Below, piece by piece: positions 6,643-14,372 of a DNA stretch of 32,713 nt; the stretch's first letter is position 1; each line of letters begins with the position of its first letter. Source of the stretch: Planctomycetaceae bacterium (lineage in GTDB: Bacteria > Planctomycetota > Planctomycetia > Pirellulales > UBA1268). The translations under genes and the position numbers were made by a program. Under the pieces are notes generated by a model. It was not told where the DNA came from and did not search any database. It worked only from the letters and a program-made list of their open reading frames with translations. The stretch spans positions 1 to 32,713 of the forward strand of contig SXWC01000167.1 in the NCBI GenBank assembly GCA_005789975.1. Direction: 5' to 3'.

Positions 6643-9048
6643 ATGCGGCTGCCAGCAATCTTGTCGGTCATCCTTGTCTGCGGCTCGTTTCCGGTCGGTG
6701 CGATCGACTTTTCCCACGAGGTCGTGCCGATCCTGAGGAAGCATTGCGGACAGTGCCACACCGGTGACGCGAAGCAGGGGGGCTATTCGCTCAACTCCCG
6801 CGAGGCGACCCTGGCCGGGGGCGATTCGGGCACGCCCGGGTTCGTGGCCGGGGATGCTTCGGCCAGCGAGATCATCGCCCGGATCACCAGCGACGATCCC
6901 GACACGCGGATGCCGAGCGATGGCCCTCCATTGCCGGCCGAGGCGATCGCGGTGCTCCGTCGTTGGATCGACGAACAGGCCCCATGGGAGGAGGGGTTCA
7001 CCTTCAAGGGCACCGCGTGGGAGCCACCGCTGCAACTGAGGACGGTGCAGCTGCCCGCGGCGGAGGGGGGCCGCACGAATCCCGTCGATCGTGTCGTCGA
7101 CGCCTACTGGCGCGAGCGGGGGGTGCCGCGGCCTCCACAGAGCGACGACCGCACCTTCATCCGCCGCGCGAGCCTCGACATCACGGGCCTGCTCCCCGAT
7201 CCGGAGCGGGTCGAGCGGTTCGTCGCCGACGCCAGCCCCGGCAAGCGTGCGGCGCTCGTCGATGAACTGCTGGGCGACGACCTCGCCTACGCCGAGCACT
7301 GGATGACCTTCTGGAACGATCTGCTCCGCAACGACTACGCGGGCACCGGTTTCATCACCGGGGGACGCCGCCAGATCACCACCTGGCTCCATCGGTCGCT
7401 CGTGGACAACAAGCCCTTCGATGCGTTCGTGCGCGAGCTGATCGCGCCCACGGAGGAGTCCCGGGGATTCATCGACGGGATCGTCTGGCGGGGCGAGGTC
7501 AACGCCAGCCAGACGGTGCCGATCCAGTTCGCCCAGAACGTCGGGCAGACATTCCTGGGGATCAATCTCAAGTGTGCCAGTTGCCACGACAGTTTCGTCG
7601 ATCGCTGGACGCTGCAGCAGACGTACGACCTGGCGGCGATCTCCTCCGAGCAGGTTCTCGAGCTCGCCCGCTGCGACAAGCTGACGGGCGCGAAGGCCAC
7701 GCCCCGATGGCTGTTCACCGACCTCGGGCAGGTCGATTCCTCCCTCCCCCCGTCGAAGCGGCTGGAGCAGTTGGCGGCCCTGATGACAAAGCCCGAAAAC
7801 GGCTGGCTCTCGCGGTGCCTCGTCAACCGGCTCTGGCATCGGCTCGTCGGCCGCGGCCTGGTGCATCCGGTTGACAGCCTGCGGACGAAACCATGGAGCG
7901 AGGATCTCCTCGAGGTCCTCGCCGGCGATCTGGTCGCCAGCGGCTGGGACGTGAAGCATGTGCTCAGGACGATCTGCACCTCGGAGACCTATGGTGCCGT
8001 CACGCCGGCCGTCGAGGGGCAGCCGCAGGGAAGCGACTATGTCTTCAGGGGTCCGCTGCCGCGAAGGATGACGGCCGAGCAGTTCAGCGACGCGGTGTGG
8101 CAACTGACATCCACCTCCCCCGCAAAGCCCGACGCCGAGGTGCGCCGGCTCCCGAGCGACGGTTCCTCCCCGACGGGCGGCCCGTCGGCGGTGTGGATCT
8201 GGTCCAACGATCTCGCCGACTCGCCGCCGGGTGAAAAACTGGCGTTTCGCCGCACCTTCGATCTGCCCGCCGACGTGGTGCACGCCGCCGCCGTGGTGAC
8301 CGCCGACAACGAGGCCACGCTGGTCGTCAACGGCCGGCGGGCAGCCACGACGACCGAGTGGACCCAGCCGCTGCTGGAAGTGATCTCGACAGACTTGCAA
8401 AAGGGGGAGAACGAGATCGTGGTCGTCGCGGCCAACGCCGCCGCGGGCGGGCCCGCGGCGATGCGTGCCGAGGTTCGCTGCCTGCTGGCCGACGGCTCCC
8501 GGACGACGATCGCCACCGACGGCTCCTGGCAGTGGACCCGGGCGCTCCCCGATGGCAAGGGACGGTTTTCTCGAACCGCCAAGTGGGGGCCGGCGGCGGT
8601 GATCAAGACCCAGGGCGTGTGGGCGTCGGGCGATGCCGCGTTTGCGGCGCAGGCGGTCGCGGCCTCCTCCGCCAGCGGCAAGGCGCCGATGGTTCGCGCG
8701 GTGCTGGTGAAGGGAACGCCGTTCATGGCGGCCCTCGGACGGCCCAATCGCGAGCAGGTGGTGACCAGCCGGCCGAGCGACCTCACCACGCTGGAGGCGA
8801 TCCAGCTGGCCAACGACCAGTCCCTCGCCGATGAGTTCACCAAGGGTGGCGGGCGGCTGCTCGAGAAGCACGGCGCGTCGCCGACGAAGCTCTTGGAATG
8901 GATGTTCGCAGCCGCACTTTCCCGACCCCCGACCGACGACGAGACCGTGGCGATCGGTGCCATGCTGGGCAACACGCCGACGGACGAGCGGGTGGCGGAT
9001 TGCCTGTGGGCGATCGTCATGCTGCCCGAGTTTCAATTGGTTCGCTAG
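6643..9048 (+). CDS. Planctomycete cytochrome-type protein (PSCyt1-DUF1549-DUF1553)
   Basis: 801 residues, exported by a signal peptide (about residues 1-20). Residues 25-110 are the PSCyt1 haem domain with CGQCH (about 36-40). Residues about 145-360 are DUF1549 (PSCyt2), starting DRVVDAYWRERGVPRPPQ, with a second CASCH motif (about 311-315). The remainder is DUF1553 (PSD1), with CLVNRLWHRLVGRGLVHPVD and near the end ALGRPNREQVVTSRPSDLTT. Inside DUF1553, residues about 520-660 form a beta-rich insert (WIWSNDLADSPPGEKLAFRR, LVVNGRRA, DGSWQWTR) resembling the galactose-binding-like domains of rhamnosidases. The family is planctomycete-specific, lies in the cell envelope, and is suspected to act in polysaccharide or redox chemistry. 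It forms a standard pair with the DUF1501 gene 70 bases downstream. Confidence 0.93.
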   Translation: MRLPAILSVILVCGSFPVGAIDFSHEVVPILRKHCGQCHTGDAKQGGYSLNSREATLAGGDSGTPGFVAGDASASEIIARITSDDPDTRMPSDGPPLPAEAIAVLRRWIDEQAPWEEGFTFKGTAWEPPLQLRTVQLPAAEGGRTNPVDRVVDAYWRERGVPRPPQSDDRTFIRRASLDITGLLPDPERVERFVADASPGKRAALVDELLGDDLAYAEHWMTFWNDLLRNDYAGTGFITGGRRQITTWLHRSLVDNKPFDAFVRELIAPTEESRGFIDGIVWRGEVNASQTVPIQFAQNVGQTFLGINLKCASCHDSFVDRWTLQQTYDLAAISSEQVLELARCDKLTGAKATPRWLFTDLGQVDSSLPPSKRLEQLAALMTKPENGWLSRCLVNRLWHRLVGRGLVHPVDSLRTKPWSEDLLEVLAGDLVASGWDVKHVLRTICTSETYGAVTPAVEGQPQGSDYVFRGPLPRRMTAEQFSDAVWQLTSTSPAKPDAEVRRLPSDGSSPTGGPSAVWIWSNDLADSPPGEKLAFRRTFDLPADVVHAAAVVTADNEATLVVNGRRAATTTEWTQPLLEVISTDLQKGENEIVVVAANAAAGGPAAMRAEVRCLLADGSRTTIATDGSWQWTRALPDGKGRFSRTAKWGPAAVIKTQGVWASGDAAFAAQAVAASSASGKAPMVRAVLVKGTPFMAALGRPNREQVVTSRPSDLTTLEAIQLANDQSLADEFTKGGGRLLEKHGASPTKLLEWMFAAALSRPPTDDETVAIGAMLGNTPTDERVADCLWAIVMLPEFQLVR

Positions 9049-9118
9049 CGTCACCCCTTCGTCTGAAGATTCGTTTTCATCCACTGAGCCGTGTTCCACC
9101 CCGTTTCGGGAGGCTGAC

Positions 9119-10540
9119 ATGAAGACCCGCCGCCAGTTCCTCGAGAGTCTGGCCGCCGCAGCCAGCTCGACGCTTCTCCTGCCCGAGCCGCGTGCCCTGG
9201 CGAACGTCGAGGCGAAGATCGTGCACCCGGCGGCGAAGGCCGACGCCGTCATCGTGCTCTGGATGGCCGGCGGCATGGCGGCCTCCGACACGTTCGACCC
9301 GAAGAAATACAAGCCCTTCGAGCCGGGCCTCGCCGTGGCGGACGTGATCAGCACGTTTCCGGCGATCCCGACCGCCATCGACGGCGTGCAGATCTGCAAC
9401 GGCCTTCCCGAAATCGCCAAGGTCCTCGACCGGGCCACGCTCATCCGTTCGCACGTGCAACCCGACCTCGGCAGCATCCTCCACTCGCGGCACCAGTATC
9501 ACTGGCACACCGGATACGTGCCGCCGCAGACCGTGGCCTGTCCGCACCTCGGCGCCTGGATGAGCCGCGTCCTCGGGCCGCGGAATCCCGTCATGCCCGC
9601 ATTCGTCAACATCGGCCAGCGGCTCGAGGGGATCGGCGAGAGCGAGGAGATCAAGGCCTTCACCACGGCCGGCTTCTTCGGCAGCGAGTTCGGACCGATG
9701 AATCTGCCCCATCCGGAGCTGGCCTCGCTCGCCGTGCGGCCCCCGCGGGGAATGAAGCCGGAGCGGTTTTCCAGCCGCTACGCCCGCTACAAGCAGCTCG
9801 TCAAAGCCGGTCCGACCGCGGATCATGCGAGTGACTACCACCAGGAATCGATGCTCCGCAGCATGGAAAACGCCCACCGGCTCCTGGGCGCCGAGGAACG
9901 CAACGCCTTCGACATCACGCTCGAGCCCAAGGAAGTGCAGGAGCGGTATGACACGGGCCGCTTCGGCCGCGGCTGCCTGCTCGCCCGGAGGCTCGTTGAA
10001 AACGGCGCCCGGTATGTCGAGGTCACGACGGAATACGTGCCCTTCGTTCATTGGGACACGCACGACCGCGGCCACGAGACGGTGTCGAAGCTCCACCAGG
10101 AGATCGACCGTCCGATCGCGGCCCTGATCCGCGACCTGGAGGCCCGCAAGCTCCTCGACCGCACGCTCGTCGTGATCGCCAGCGAGTTCAGTCGCGACAT
10201 GATCACCGAGGGCCGGCCCGGATCGACGGCCACCGATCAGGCGGACACCCCCAAGGATTTCCTGCAGTTGCCCAACCATTACGGACAACACAGGCACTTC
10301 ACGGGGGGATCGACCGTTGTGATGTTCGGAGGGGGCGTGAAGAAGGGCTTCGTCTACGGCCGCACGGCCGACGAGCGGCCCTGCATGGCCGTCGAGAACC
10401 CCGTCACGATCACCGATCTCCACGCCACGCTGTTCACGGCCATGGGGTGCAGTCCGAAGACCGTCTACGAGATCGAAAACCGCCCCTTCTATGCGACGGA
10501 AGATGGCAAGGGGAAGCCGGTGGAGGCGATCTTCGCCTGA
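9119..10540 (+). CDS. DUF1501 exported protein
   Basis: 473 residues. The N-terminus TRRQFLESLAAAASS is Tat-like (twin Arg, then a hydrophobic stretch, cleavage near RALA). The body is the DUF1501 domain, related to the alkaline phosphatase/sulfatase fold: ADAVIVLWMAGGMAASDTFD near the start, HSRHQYHWHTG, FVHWDTHDRGHETV and LDRTLVVIASEFSRD, then a C-terminal TITDLHATLFTAMG. The His and Asp residues in these motifs are candidates for metal binding, but activity is unproven. The start at 9119 has GGGAGG with a 5-base spacer, an excellent ribosome site; the open frame upstream is inside the preceding gene. Such DUF1501 genes usually follow DUF1549/DUF1553 genes, and the pair probably works together in the periplasm. 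Confidence 0.93.
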   Translation: MKTRRQFLESLAAAASSTLLLPEPRALANVEAKIVHPAAKADAVIVLWMAGGMAASDTFDPKKYKPFEPGLAVADVISTFPAIPTAIDGVQICNGLPEIAKVLDRATLIRSHVQPDLGSILHSRHQYHWHTGYVPPQTVACPHLGAWMSRVLGPRNPVMPAFVNIGQRLEGIGESEEIKAFTTAGFFGSEFGPMNLPHPELASLAVRPPRGMKPERFSSRYARYKQLVKAGPTADHASDYHQESMLRSMENAHRLLGAEERNAFDITLEPKEVQERYDTGRFGRGCLLARRLVENGARYVEVTTEYVPFVHWDTHDRGHETVSKLHQEIDRPIAALIRDLEARKLLDRTLVVIASEFSRDMITEGRPGSTATDQADTPKDFLQLPNHYGQHRHFTGGSTVVMFGGGVKKGFVYGRTADERPCMAVENPVTITDLHATLFTAMGCSPKTVYEIENRPFYATEDGKGKPVEAIFA

Positions 10541-10729
10541 GCGGAGGGCGTCGGCCCCACGTCGTGCCGGCGAACTGTCCACTGGCGGCTCGTGCGGCGT
10601 CTGATCGCTTTGCGGCCGGCCGTTTGCCGTCGGCGGAACGCCGCGCCTACCGTTGCCCGCCCCCGGGACGGCGGCCCAGTGGAGGGCCGCCCGTTGATCC
10701 ACCCCGGGGAACCTCGAGGGTTTGAAACG

Positions 10730-11137
10730 ATGAATGGCAAGATGTTCGTCAAGGTGATGGGAGCGGTGGCCTGCATCGCGGCGTTCGCGACGGCTGACGA
10801 TGCCGAGGCCGGCAGGTGTCATCGTCGGCGGTGCTGCGAACCGTGTTGCTACACGGCTCCGGTCTGCTGCGAGCCGGTGTGCGTCAGCAGTTGTGCCCCG
10901 GCGTGTGCTCCGGCCTGTGCTCCGGCCTGTGAGATGGTCGCGTCCTACGACTGCTGCGGGCGGGTCGTCTGGCATCGGGCTGCTTGCTGCGAGACGATCG
11001 TCTCCTCGACGATCGTGCTGCCCGCCGCGGGTTGCTGCGGCCTCACCGCGAAGGAATCGTCGGCGACGGCCGGCATCGTGAAGGCGACGCCGGCTCCCGA
11101 GTCGGCGAAGGCCACGTCGGTCGCGGTCGCCAACTAG
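10730..11137 (+). CDS. Small cysteine-rich exported protein
   Basis: 135 residues. Residues 1-27 form a signal peptide (FVKVMGAVACIAAFATADDA, cleavage probably after AEA). The mature part begins GRCHRRRCCEPCC and holds about 20 cysteines, many as CC pairs or in CxP/CAPA repeats, then an Ala/Ser/Thr-rich tail without cysteine. Similar Cys-rich proteins are common in planctomycete genomes and may form disulfide-linked surface material or bind metal; this is inference. GAGGG lies about 10 bases before the ATG. Upstream in-frame sequence (10592-10729) is not convincing as coding. The gene is followed by two hairpins. Confidence 0.8.
   Translation: MNGKMFVKVMGAVACIAAFATADDAEAGRCHRRRCCEPCCYTAPVCCEPVCVSSCAPACAPACAPACEMVASYDCCGRVVWHRAACCETIVSSTIVLPAAGCCGLTAKESSATAGIVKATPAPESAKATSVAVAN
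10892..10927 (+). repeat. Three tandem 12-base units encoding Cys-Ala-Pro-Ala
   Basis: Units at 10892-10903, 10904-10915 and 10916-10927 are nearly identical; the last two are exact copies. They encode CAPA three times in the Cys-rich protein and look like recent slippage expansion. Confidence 0.85.
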
Positions 11138-11145
11138 TCTCATCG

Positions 11146-11196
11146 GGCGAATGATTCGCCTATTCCCGCGCGGAGGTGCGTCCTCCGCGCGGGAAT
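11146..11196 (+). terminator. Two tandem hairpins after the Cys-rich gene
   Basis: A palindrome at 11146-11160 (6-bp arms, 3-base centre) is followed by a perfect 15-bp stem (11162-11176 with 11182-11196) with a 5-base loop. No T-run follows, so the second hairpin is not a textbook intrinsic terminator, but its size and position 25 bases after the stop codon suggest transcript termination or 3'-end protection. Confidence 0.5.
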
Positions 11197-11209
11197 CTTA
11201 AAAAAGACA

Positions 11210-11233
11210 GCCCGGTCAATGGCACTTCCGCAA
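11210..11233 (-). repeat. Copy 1 of a 24-base repeat, probable IS91-like element end
   Basis: Matches 30921-30944 at 21 or 22 of 24 positions, with the same orientation relative to the transposase tail (reading RKCH-stop here, PKCL-stop in the other copy). Confidence 0.6.
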
Positions 11234-11410
11234 TCGTCTTCGAGCTGATGGTGTCAGGATCTTCCGGATCGGCCCCGGCTCCGTGATGAAGGCAATGAGG
11301 CGGATGTCGCCGCCACACGCTGGGCAGTCCAGCGGAAACTCCTCACCTACCCGGGCCAGGATTTTCGCCCAGGCAATCCGAGACGTGTCGTTCGAGCGTG
11401 GCTTTTGATT
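11216..11410 (-). pseudogene. IS91-like (Y2) transposase, C-terminal remnant
   Basis: The minus-strand reading SRIAWAKILARVGEEFPLDC followed by PACGGDIRLIAFITEPGPIR is the C-terminal zinc-ribbon-like end seen in IS91-type putative transposases. The catalytic HUH/Y2 part is absent. After KIL the family normally has a Pro-rich stretch; here the frame jumps to TPSARRRLRKCH and stops, so there is an internal deletion. The right boundary near 11410 abuts the start of the next small gene. The last codons and following bases (11210-11233) are repeated at 30921-30944, which suggests they belong to the element end. This is a dead fragment. Confidence 0.7.
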
Positions 11411-11440
11411 CGGATTCGCGTCGCAGCAGCCTTTCGTGCC

Positions 11441-11680
11441 GTGACGACAGCCACTCACCAACTCGCCGACGTGCCCTTCCCCGATGTCCGTGCGGTCGTT
11501 GCCGCGGATACGAAACGCTATCAGTCGCTTTCCCCGGCTGAACGCTGGCGTCAGCTCTTCGCCCTGCTTGCTTGGGGCACGCAGCAACGCGCATCCCGCC
11601 CCGGCTCACACGCCGACACAGACGCGGAAGTTCGCTGGCAGGAAATCCAAAAGGATTTGTTCGCGCACCATGCCCGCTGA
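11441..11680 (+). CDS. Small hypothetical protein paired with a nucleotidyltransferase remnant
   Basis: 79 residues from a GTG at 11441; the frame is open back to ATG 11405, but that part overlaps the IS91-like remnant. The sequence (RAVVAADTKRYQSLSPAERW, QLFALLAWGTQQR, WQEIQKDLFAHHAR) is helical and composed like a real protein, with the conserved-looking core SPAERWRQLFALLAW. It resembles small genes that precede nucleotidyltransferase-like genes in planctomycetes. Its stop overlaps the ATG of the next gene by 11 bases, as in translationally coupled pairs, so the two probably formed a toxin-antitoxin-like module. No ribosome site is clear, and the gene may now be dead because both flanks are broken. 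Confidence 0.55.
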   Translation: MTTATHQLADVPFPDVRAVVAADTKRYQSLSPAERWRQLFALLAWGTQQRASRPGSHADTDAEVRWQEIQKDLFAHHAR

Positions 11681-11831
11681 GCCGGATCGCCCGACCGACG
11701 CACTTGAAGCGGCGCTGTGCGACGTGATCGCAGTCCTGACGGCGACGAGCACCGCCTATGCGTTGATCGGCGGGCTCGCTACTGGATTCCGCTGGCGATG
11801 GCTGGAGCAGCAGATCACCGGACAACCCTGA
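11670..11831 (+). pseudogene. Truncated nucleotidyltransferase-like (AbiEii/MNT-type) protein
   Basis: From ATG 11670 the reading is 53 residues. The first 42 include ALEAALCDVIAVLTATSTAY and then ALIGGLATGFR, which match the beginning of the nucleotidyltransferase fold, where a GG motif is normally followed within about 15 residues by the catalytic DxD. Here the homology ends at GFR (about 11795) and the rest (WRWLEQQITGQP, stop) is foreign, so the catalytic acidic residues are lost. The break lies close to the IS21-type fragment on the opposite strand, whose arrival is the likely cause. Family identity beyond the fold is a guess. Confidence 0.55.
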
Positions 11832-11849
11832 TCGCTACGCTCGGAGGAA

Positions 11850-12350
11850 AACTGGGCAACGGGCTTGGTCACCTGCCGCTCACGGCTGCCGGTGATCTTC
11901 GCCACCGCGATCTTGCTGTTGTCGTAGCGGATCATCTTCGGCCCGCCCCCGATGAAGCGGAACGCCCGGTTGTGACCCGCGACGAACGCCTCCGTGCACT
12001 CTCTCGGAAAGGCCTGGATGTAGACCGCGTCGGAGTACGGCAGCGACATCACGAACAGGGCGACCTGCTGCCTCTCACCCGCAACATCCACGTAGGCGAA
12101 CCCAAAGTCCACCTGCGACTCTCCCGGCGGGTGAGAGAGAGGAACGAACACCTCCTTCGTGGCGTCCTTCCACGTCCGAACCACTTCCTTCACCATCGTG
12201 TAGCCGCCGGTGTAACCGCGCTCGACCTTCAGGCGGTCGAAGATCCGCTTCGCGGTGTGCCACTGCTTCACCGGCTCCTGCTTGTCGTGCTCCAGCACGT
12301 CGTGAATCCAAGCGAGGTGCGGGCCGACGACCGGCTGCTCACGCTTCGCC
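11850..12350 (-). pseudogene. IS21 family IstA transposase, internal fragment
   Basis: The minus-strand frame reads HTAKRIFDRLKVERGYTGGY, then VPLSHPPGESQVDFGFAYVD and FPRECTEAFVAGHNRAFRFI and MIRYDNSKIAVAKITGSRER. These match IstA: the helical DNA-binding-to-catalytic linker (HTAKRIFDRL) and two catalytic Asp positions (QVDFG and YDNSK). The N-terminal helix-turn-helix and the C-terminal third are missing; homology ends near RQVT (about 11860), and a stop lies just upstream of the recognisable part near 12400. No istB or terminal repeats are present. The fragment is bounded on the right by an ISL3 fragment on the opposite strand. Confidence 0.8.
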
Positions 12351-12359
12351 TTTCGCCGA

Positions 12360-12858
12360 GAGGTCAGGCGAGCCGAGGTCGCCCAGCTGCGGCCGGACGG
12401 CTACGAGCCGATCCTCACGAAGGCACCGGTGGTGCCTGCTCAAGCGACCGGAGAACCCCACGGATCATCAGGAAGTCAGGCTCAAGGAGATCCTGCAATA
12501 CAACCTCAAGAGCGTCCGGGCTCATCTGCTCCGCGAGGACTTCCAGCGATTCTGGGAGTACATGAGCCCCGAGTGGGCCATGAAGTTCCTCGACGCCTGG
12601 TGCACCCGCACCATGCGCAGCCGGATCGGCCCGATGAAGAAGATCGCCCGGAGCCTGCGGCGTCATCGGCATCTGATCCTCAACTGGTTCCGAGCTCGCG
12701 GCACCATCTCGTCGGGCGTCGTCGAGGGATTCAACGGCAAAGCGAAACTGCCCACCAGAAAAGCGTTCGGCTTCCGGACGCCGCAGGGCAGCGAAATCGC
12801 CCTCTTTCATGTGCTCGGCCGGTTACCGGAGCCCGCGTTCACCCACAGATTCTGCTGA
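12360..12858 (+). pseudogene. ISL3 family transposase, frameshifted C-terminal remnant
   Basis: The reading begins EVRRAEVAQLRPDGYEPILT in one frame (from 12360). Near 12421-12427 it must shift by one base to continue RWCLLKRPENPTDHQEVRLK, then WAMKFLDAWCTRTMRSRIGP, HLILNWFRARGTISSGVVEG and finally LPEPAFTHRFC-stop (12856-12858). This is the C-terminal third of an ISL3-type DDE transposase, including the conserved SSGVVEGFNGKAKL block around the catalytic Glu. The DNA-binding and first catalytic parts are missing. The C-terminus is intact to its natural end. It cannot make active transposase. Confidence 0.85.
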
Positions 12859-12894
12859 GGAGGCTTTTTCCATGCCCATGCCCATGCCCGGGCC

Positions 12895-14343
12895 TCATGA
12901 CGCGAGCGCCGCGAGCACGTCGGCGAGCGGGATCGTCGCGAACGAGCTGGCGTAGTCGCTCATGGAGTAGGGGATCACGAGCCTCCCCGCATGAACGGTG
13001 GCCCCGCAGCTGTAGACCACGTTGGGCACGTAGCCCGCCCGTTCGTTTTCGTTGGCCGAGAGGAGCGGCTCCGCCAGCCGGCCGAGCACCCGGGTGGGAT
13101 CGGCGAGATCGAGGAGGACGGCGCCGATCGAGTATTTCCGCATCGCCCCCACGCCGTGGGTGAGCACGAGCCAGCCCGCCTCCGTCTCGATGGGCGAGCC
13201 GCAGTTGCCCACCTGCACGTATTCCCAGGGAAATGTCGGCCGCAGCACGAGCCGTCGCGAATGCCAGAAGTGGAGCATGTCCGACTCCATGACGTACATG
13301 TTCTCGCCGTCCTGTCGCGAGAGCATCGCGTAGCAGCCGTTGATCCGCCGGGGAAAGAGCGCGAGCCCCTTGTTGGTGACTTCGGGGCCGTTGAGCGTGC
13401 TCACCCGGAAGCGGACGAAATCGTCGGTCTCCACGAACTGCGGCAGCATCACGCTCCCGTCGAAGGCCGTGTAGGTGGCGTAGTAGTGGATCGCACCATC
13501 GTCCTCGACGAAGCGCACGAAGCGGGCGTCCTCGATGCCGTTGGTCTCGGCCGGCGAGTAGGGAAAGATGACCCGCTCGGAGATGTCGGAGTCGGCCGCA
13601 CACTCGATCTCGTAGTTGGCCTGGGCGAGCGCGAGGATCGCCGCCGCCAGCGGTTCCCATTCGCGGCGGCGCGACCGCTGCTGCCGGGAGGTCGCCTGCA
13701 GCGAGCCTTCCAGGTCGCGGAGCGTGAAGCGGTCGTCGAGGGCGGTGAAGACCGGCTCGACGAAGCCGTTCGCCACCCCGAGTTCGCTCAGTTTCCGCAG
13801 GAAGAGCGGCTTGTCGTAGGTGGCGCTGGCAACCACCCGCGGCGCGGTCACGAAGCCCGTCGGGGGGGCGAGGGTGATCGCGCCCGCGGCGTCGATCGTG
13901 CCGGTGCGGAAGCCGACGCTCGAGACGTGCCCCTCGCCGGTGGCCCGCAGGCTGACGATGAACCGGGCGGTGCCCGGAGGGCATCCGCCCTGGTCGGGAT
14001 GCCAGACGATCGACGGATTGAAGAGCGCGGAGCTTTCGAGCGCGTATTCCTGGGTGAAGTACGAGCCGATCAACAGCCGCCGGGATTCCGTCAGCGGCTT
14101 GTCGGTGAGCAGGTGATGCCGCACCGAATCGAACCGCTCCTGGAAGAAGTTCAGCAGCCGCTGGTGCCGGCCATGAAACTCCGAGAGCACCCCCGCCAGC
14201 AGACCCTCGACCTCGTGCTCGCCGAGCTCCATGACGCGGCTGATGATCCGCATCGCCCGCTGCGGGTTCGTCGGCTCGAACGGACGGTAGAGCACCCGCG
14301 CGTTGTTGGGCCTGAGCAGCACGCCGGTGCGGGTCACGTGCAT
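12895..14343 (-). CDS. GH130 family glycoside phosphorylase/hydrolase
   Basis: 482 residues. After a helical N-terminal extension (about 1-130) the protein has the five-bladed beta-propeller features of GH130: SSALFNPSIVWHPD, PAETNGIEDARFVRF (the conserved GIEDxR block, about residues 266-280), YYATYTAFDGS, NKGLALFPRRINGCYAML, VGNCGSPIETEAGWLVLTHG, and YSIGAVLLDLADP. Family members phosphorolyse or hydrolyse beta-mannosides (for example mannosyl-glucose or mannobiose); the substrate here cannot be read from sequence. No signal peptide, so it is probably cytoplasmic. ATG 14341-14343 is preceded by GGAG. It starts 29 bases after the stop of the glycosyltransferase gene on the same strand, so the two form an operon. 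The open frame upstream of the start lies within the glycosyltransferase gene and is not believed. Confidence 0.92.
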   Translation of the reverse strand: MHVTRTGVLLRPNNARVLYRPFEPTNPQRAMRIISRVMELGEHEVEGLLAGVLSEFHGRHQRLLNFFQERFDSVRHHLLTDKPLTESRRLLIGSYFTQEYALESSALFNPSIVWHPDQGGCPPGTARFIVSLRATGEGHVSSVGFRTGTIDAAGAITLAPPTGFVTAPRVVASATYDKPLFLRKLSELGVANGFVEPVFTALDDRFTLRDLEGSLQATSRQQRSRRREWEPLAAAILALAQANYEIECAADSDISERVIFPYSPAETNGIEDARFVRFVEDDGAIHYYATYTAFDGSVMLPQFVETDDFVRFRVSTLNGPEVTNKGLALFPRRINGCYAMLSRQDGENMYVMESDMLHFWHSRRLVLRPTFPWEYVQVGNCGSPIETEAGWLVLTHGVGAMRKYSIGAVLLDLADPTRVLGRLAEPLLSANENERAGYVPNVVYSCGATVHAGRLVIPYSMSDYASSFATIPLADVLAALAS

Positions 14344-14372
14344 CGCGGATCGACTCCGGTGGTGACGGGGCG

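Noticed and set aside
6535..9477. 980-codon minus-strand frame opposite the DUF1549 gene
   Set aside because: Antisense shadow caused by GC-rich third positions; the plus-strand protein has clear domains and a haem motif.
9077..11143. 688-codon minus-strand frame opposite the DUF1501 gene
   Set aside because: Low-complexity antisense translation with no recognisable domain.
12872..12955. 28-codon plus-strand frame with AGGAGG 8 bases before ATG, starting with three CCCATG-type repeats
   Set aside because: It overlaps the 3' end of the GH130 gene in antisense, and the ribosome site lies at the end of the ISL3 remnant; probably chance.
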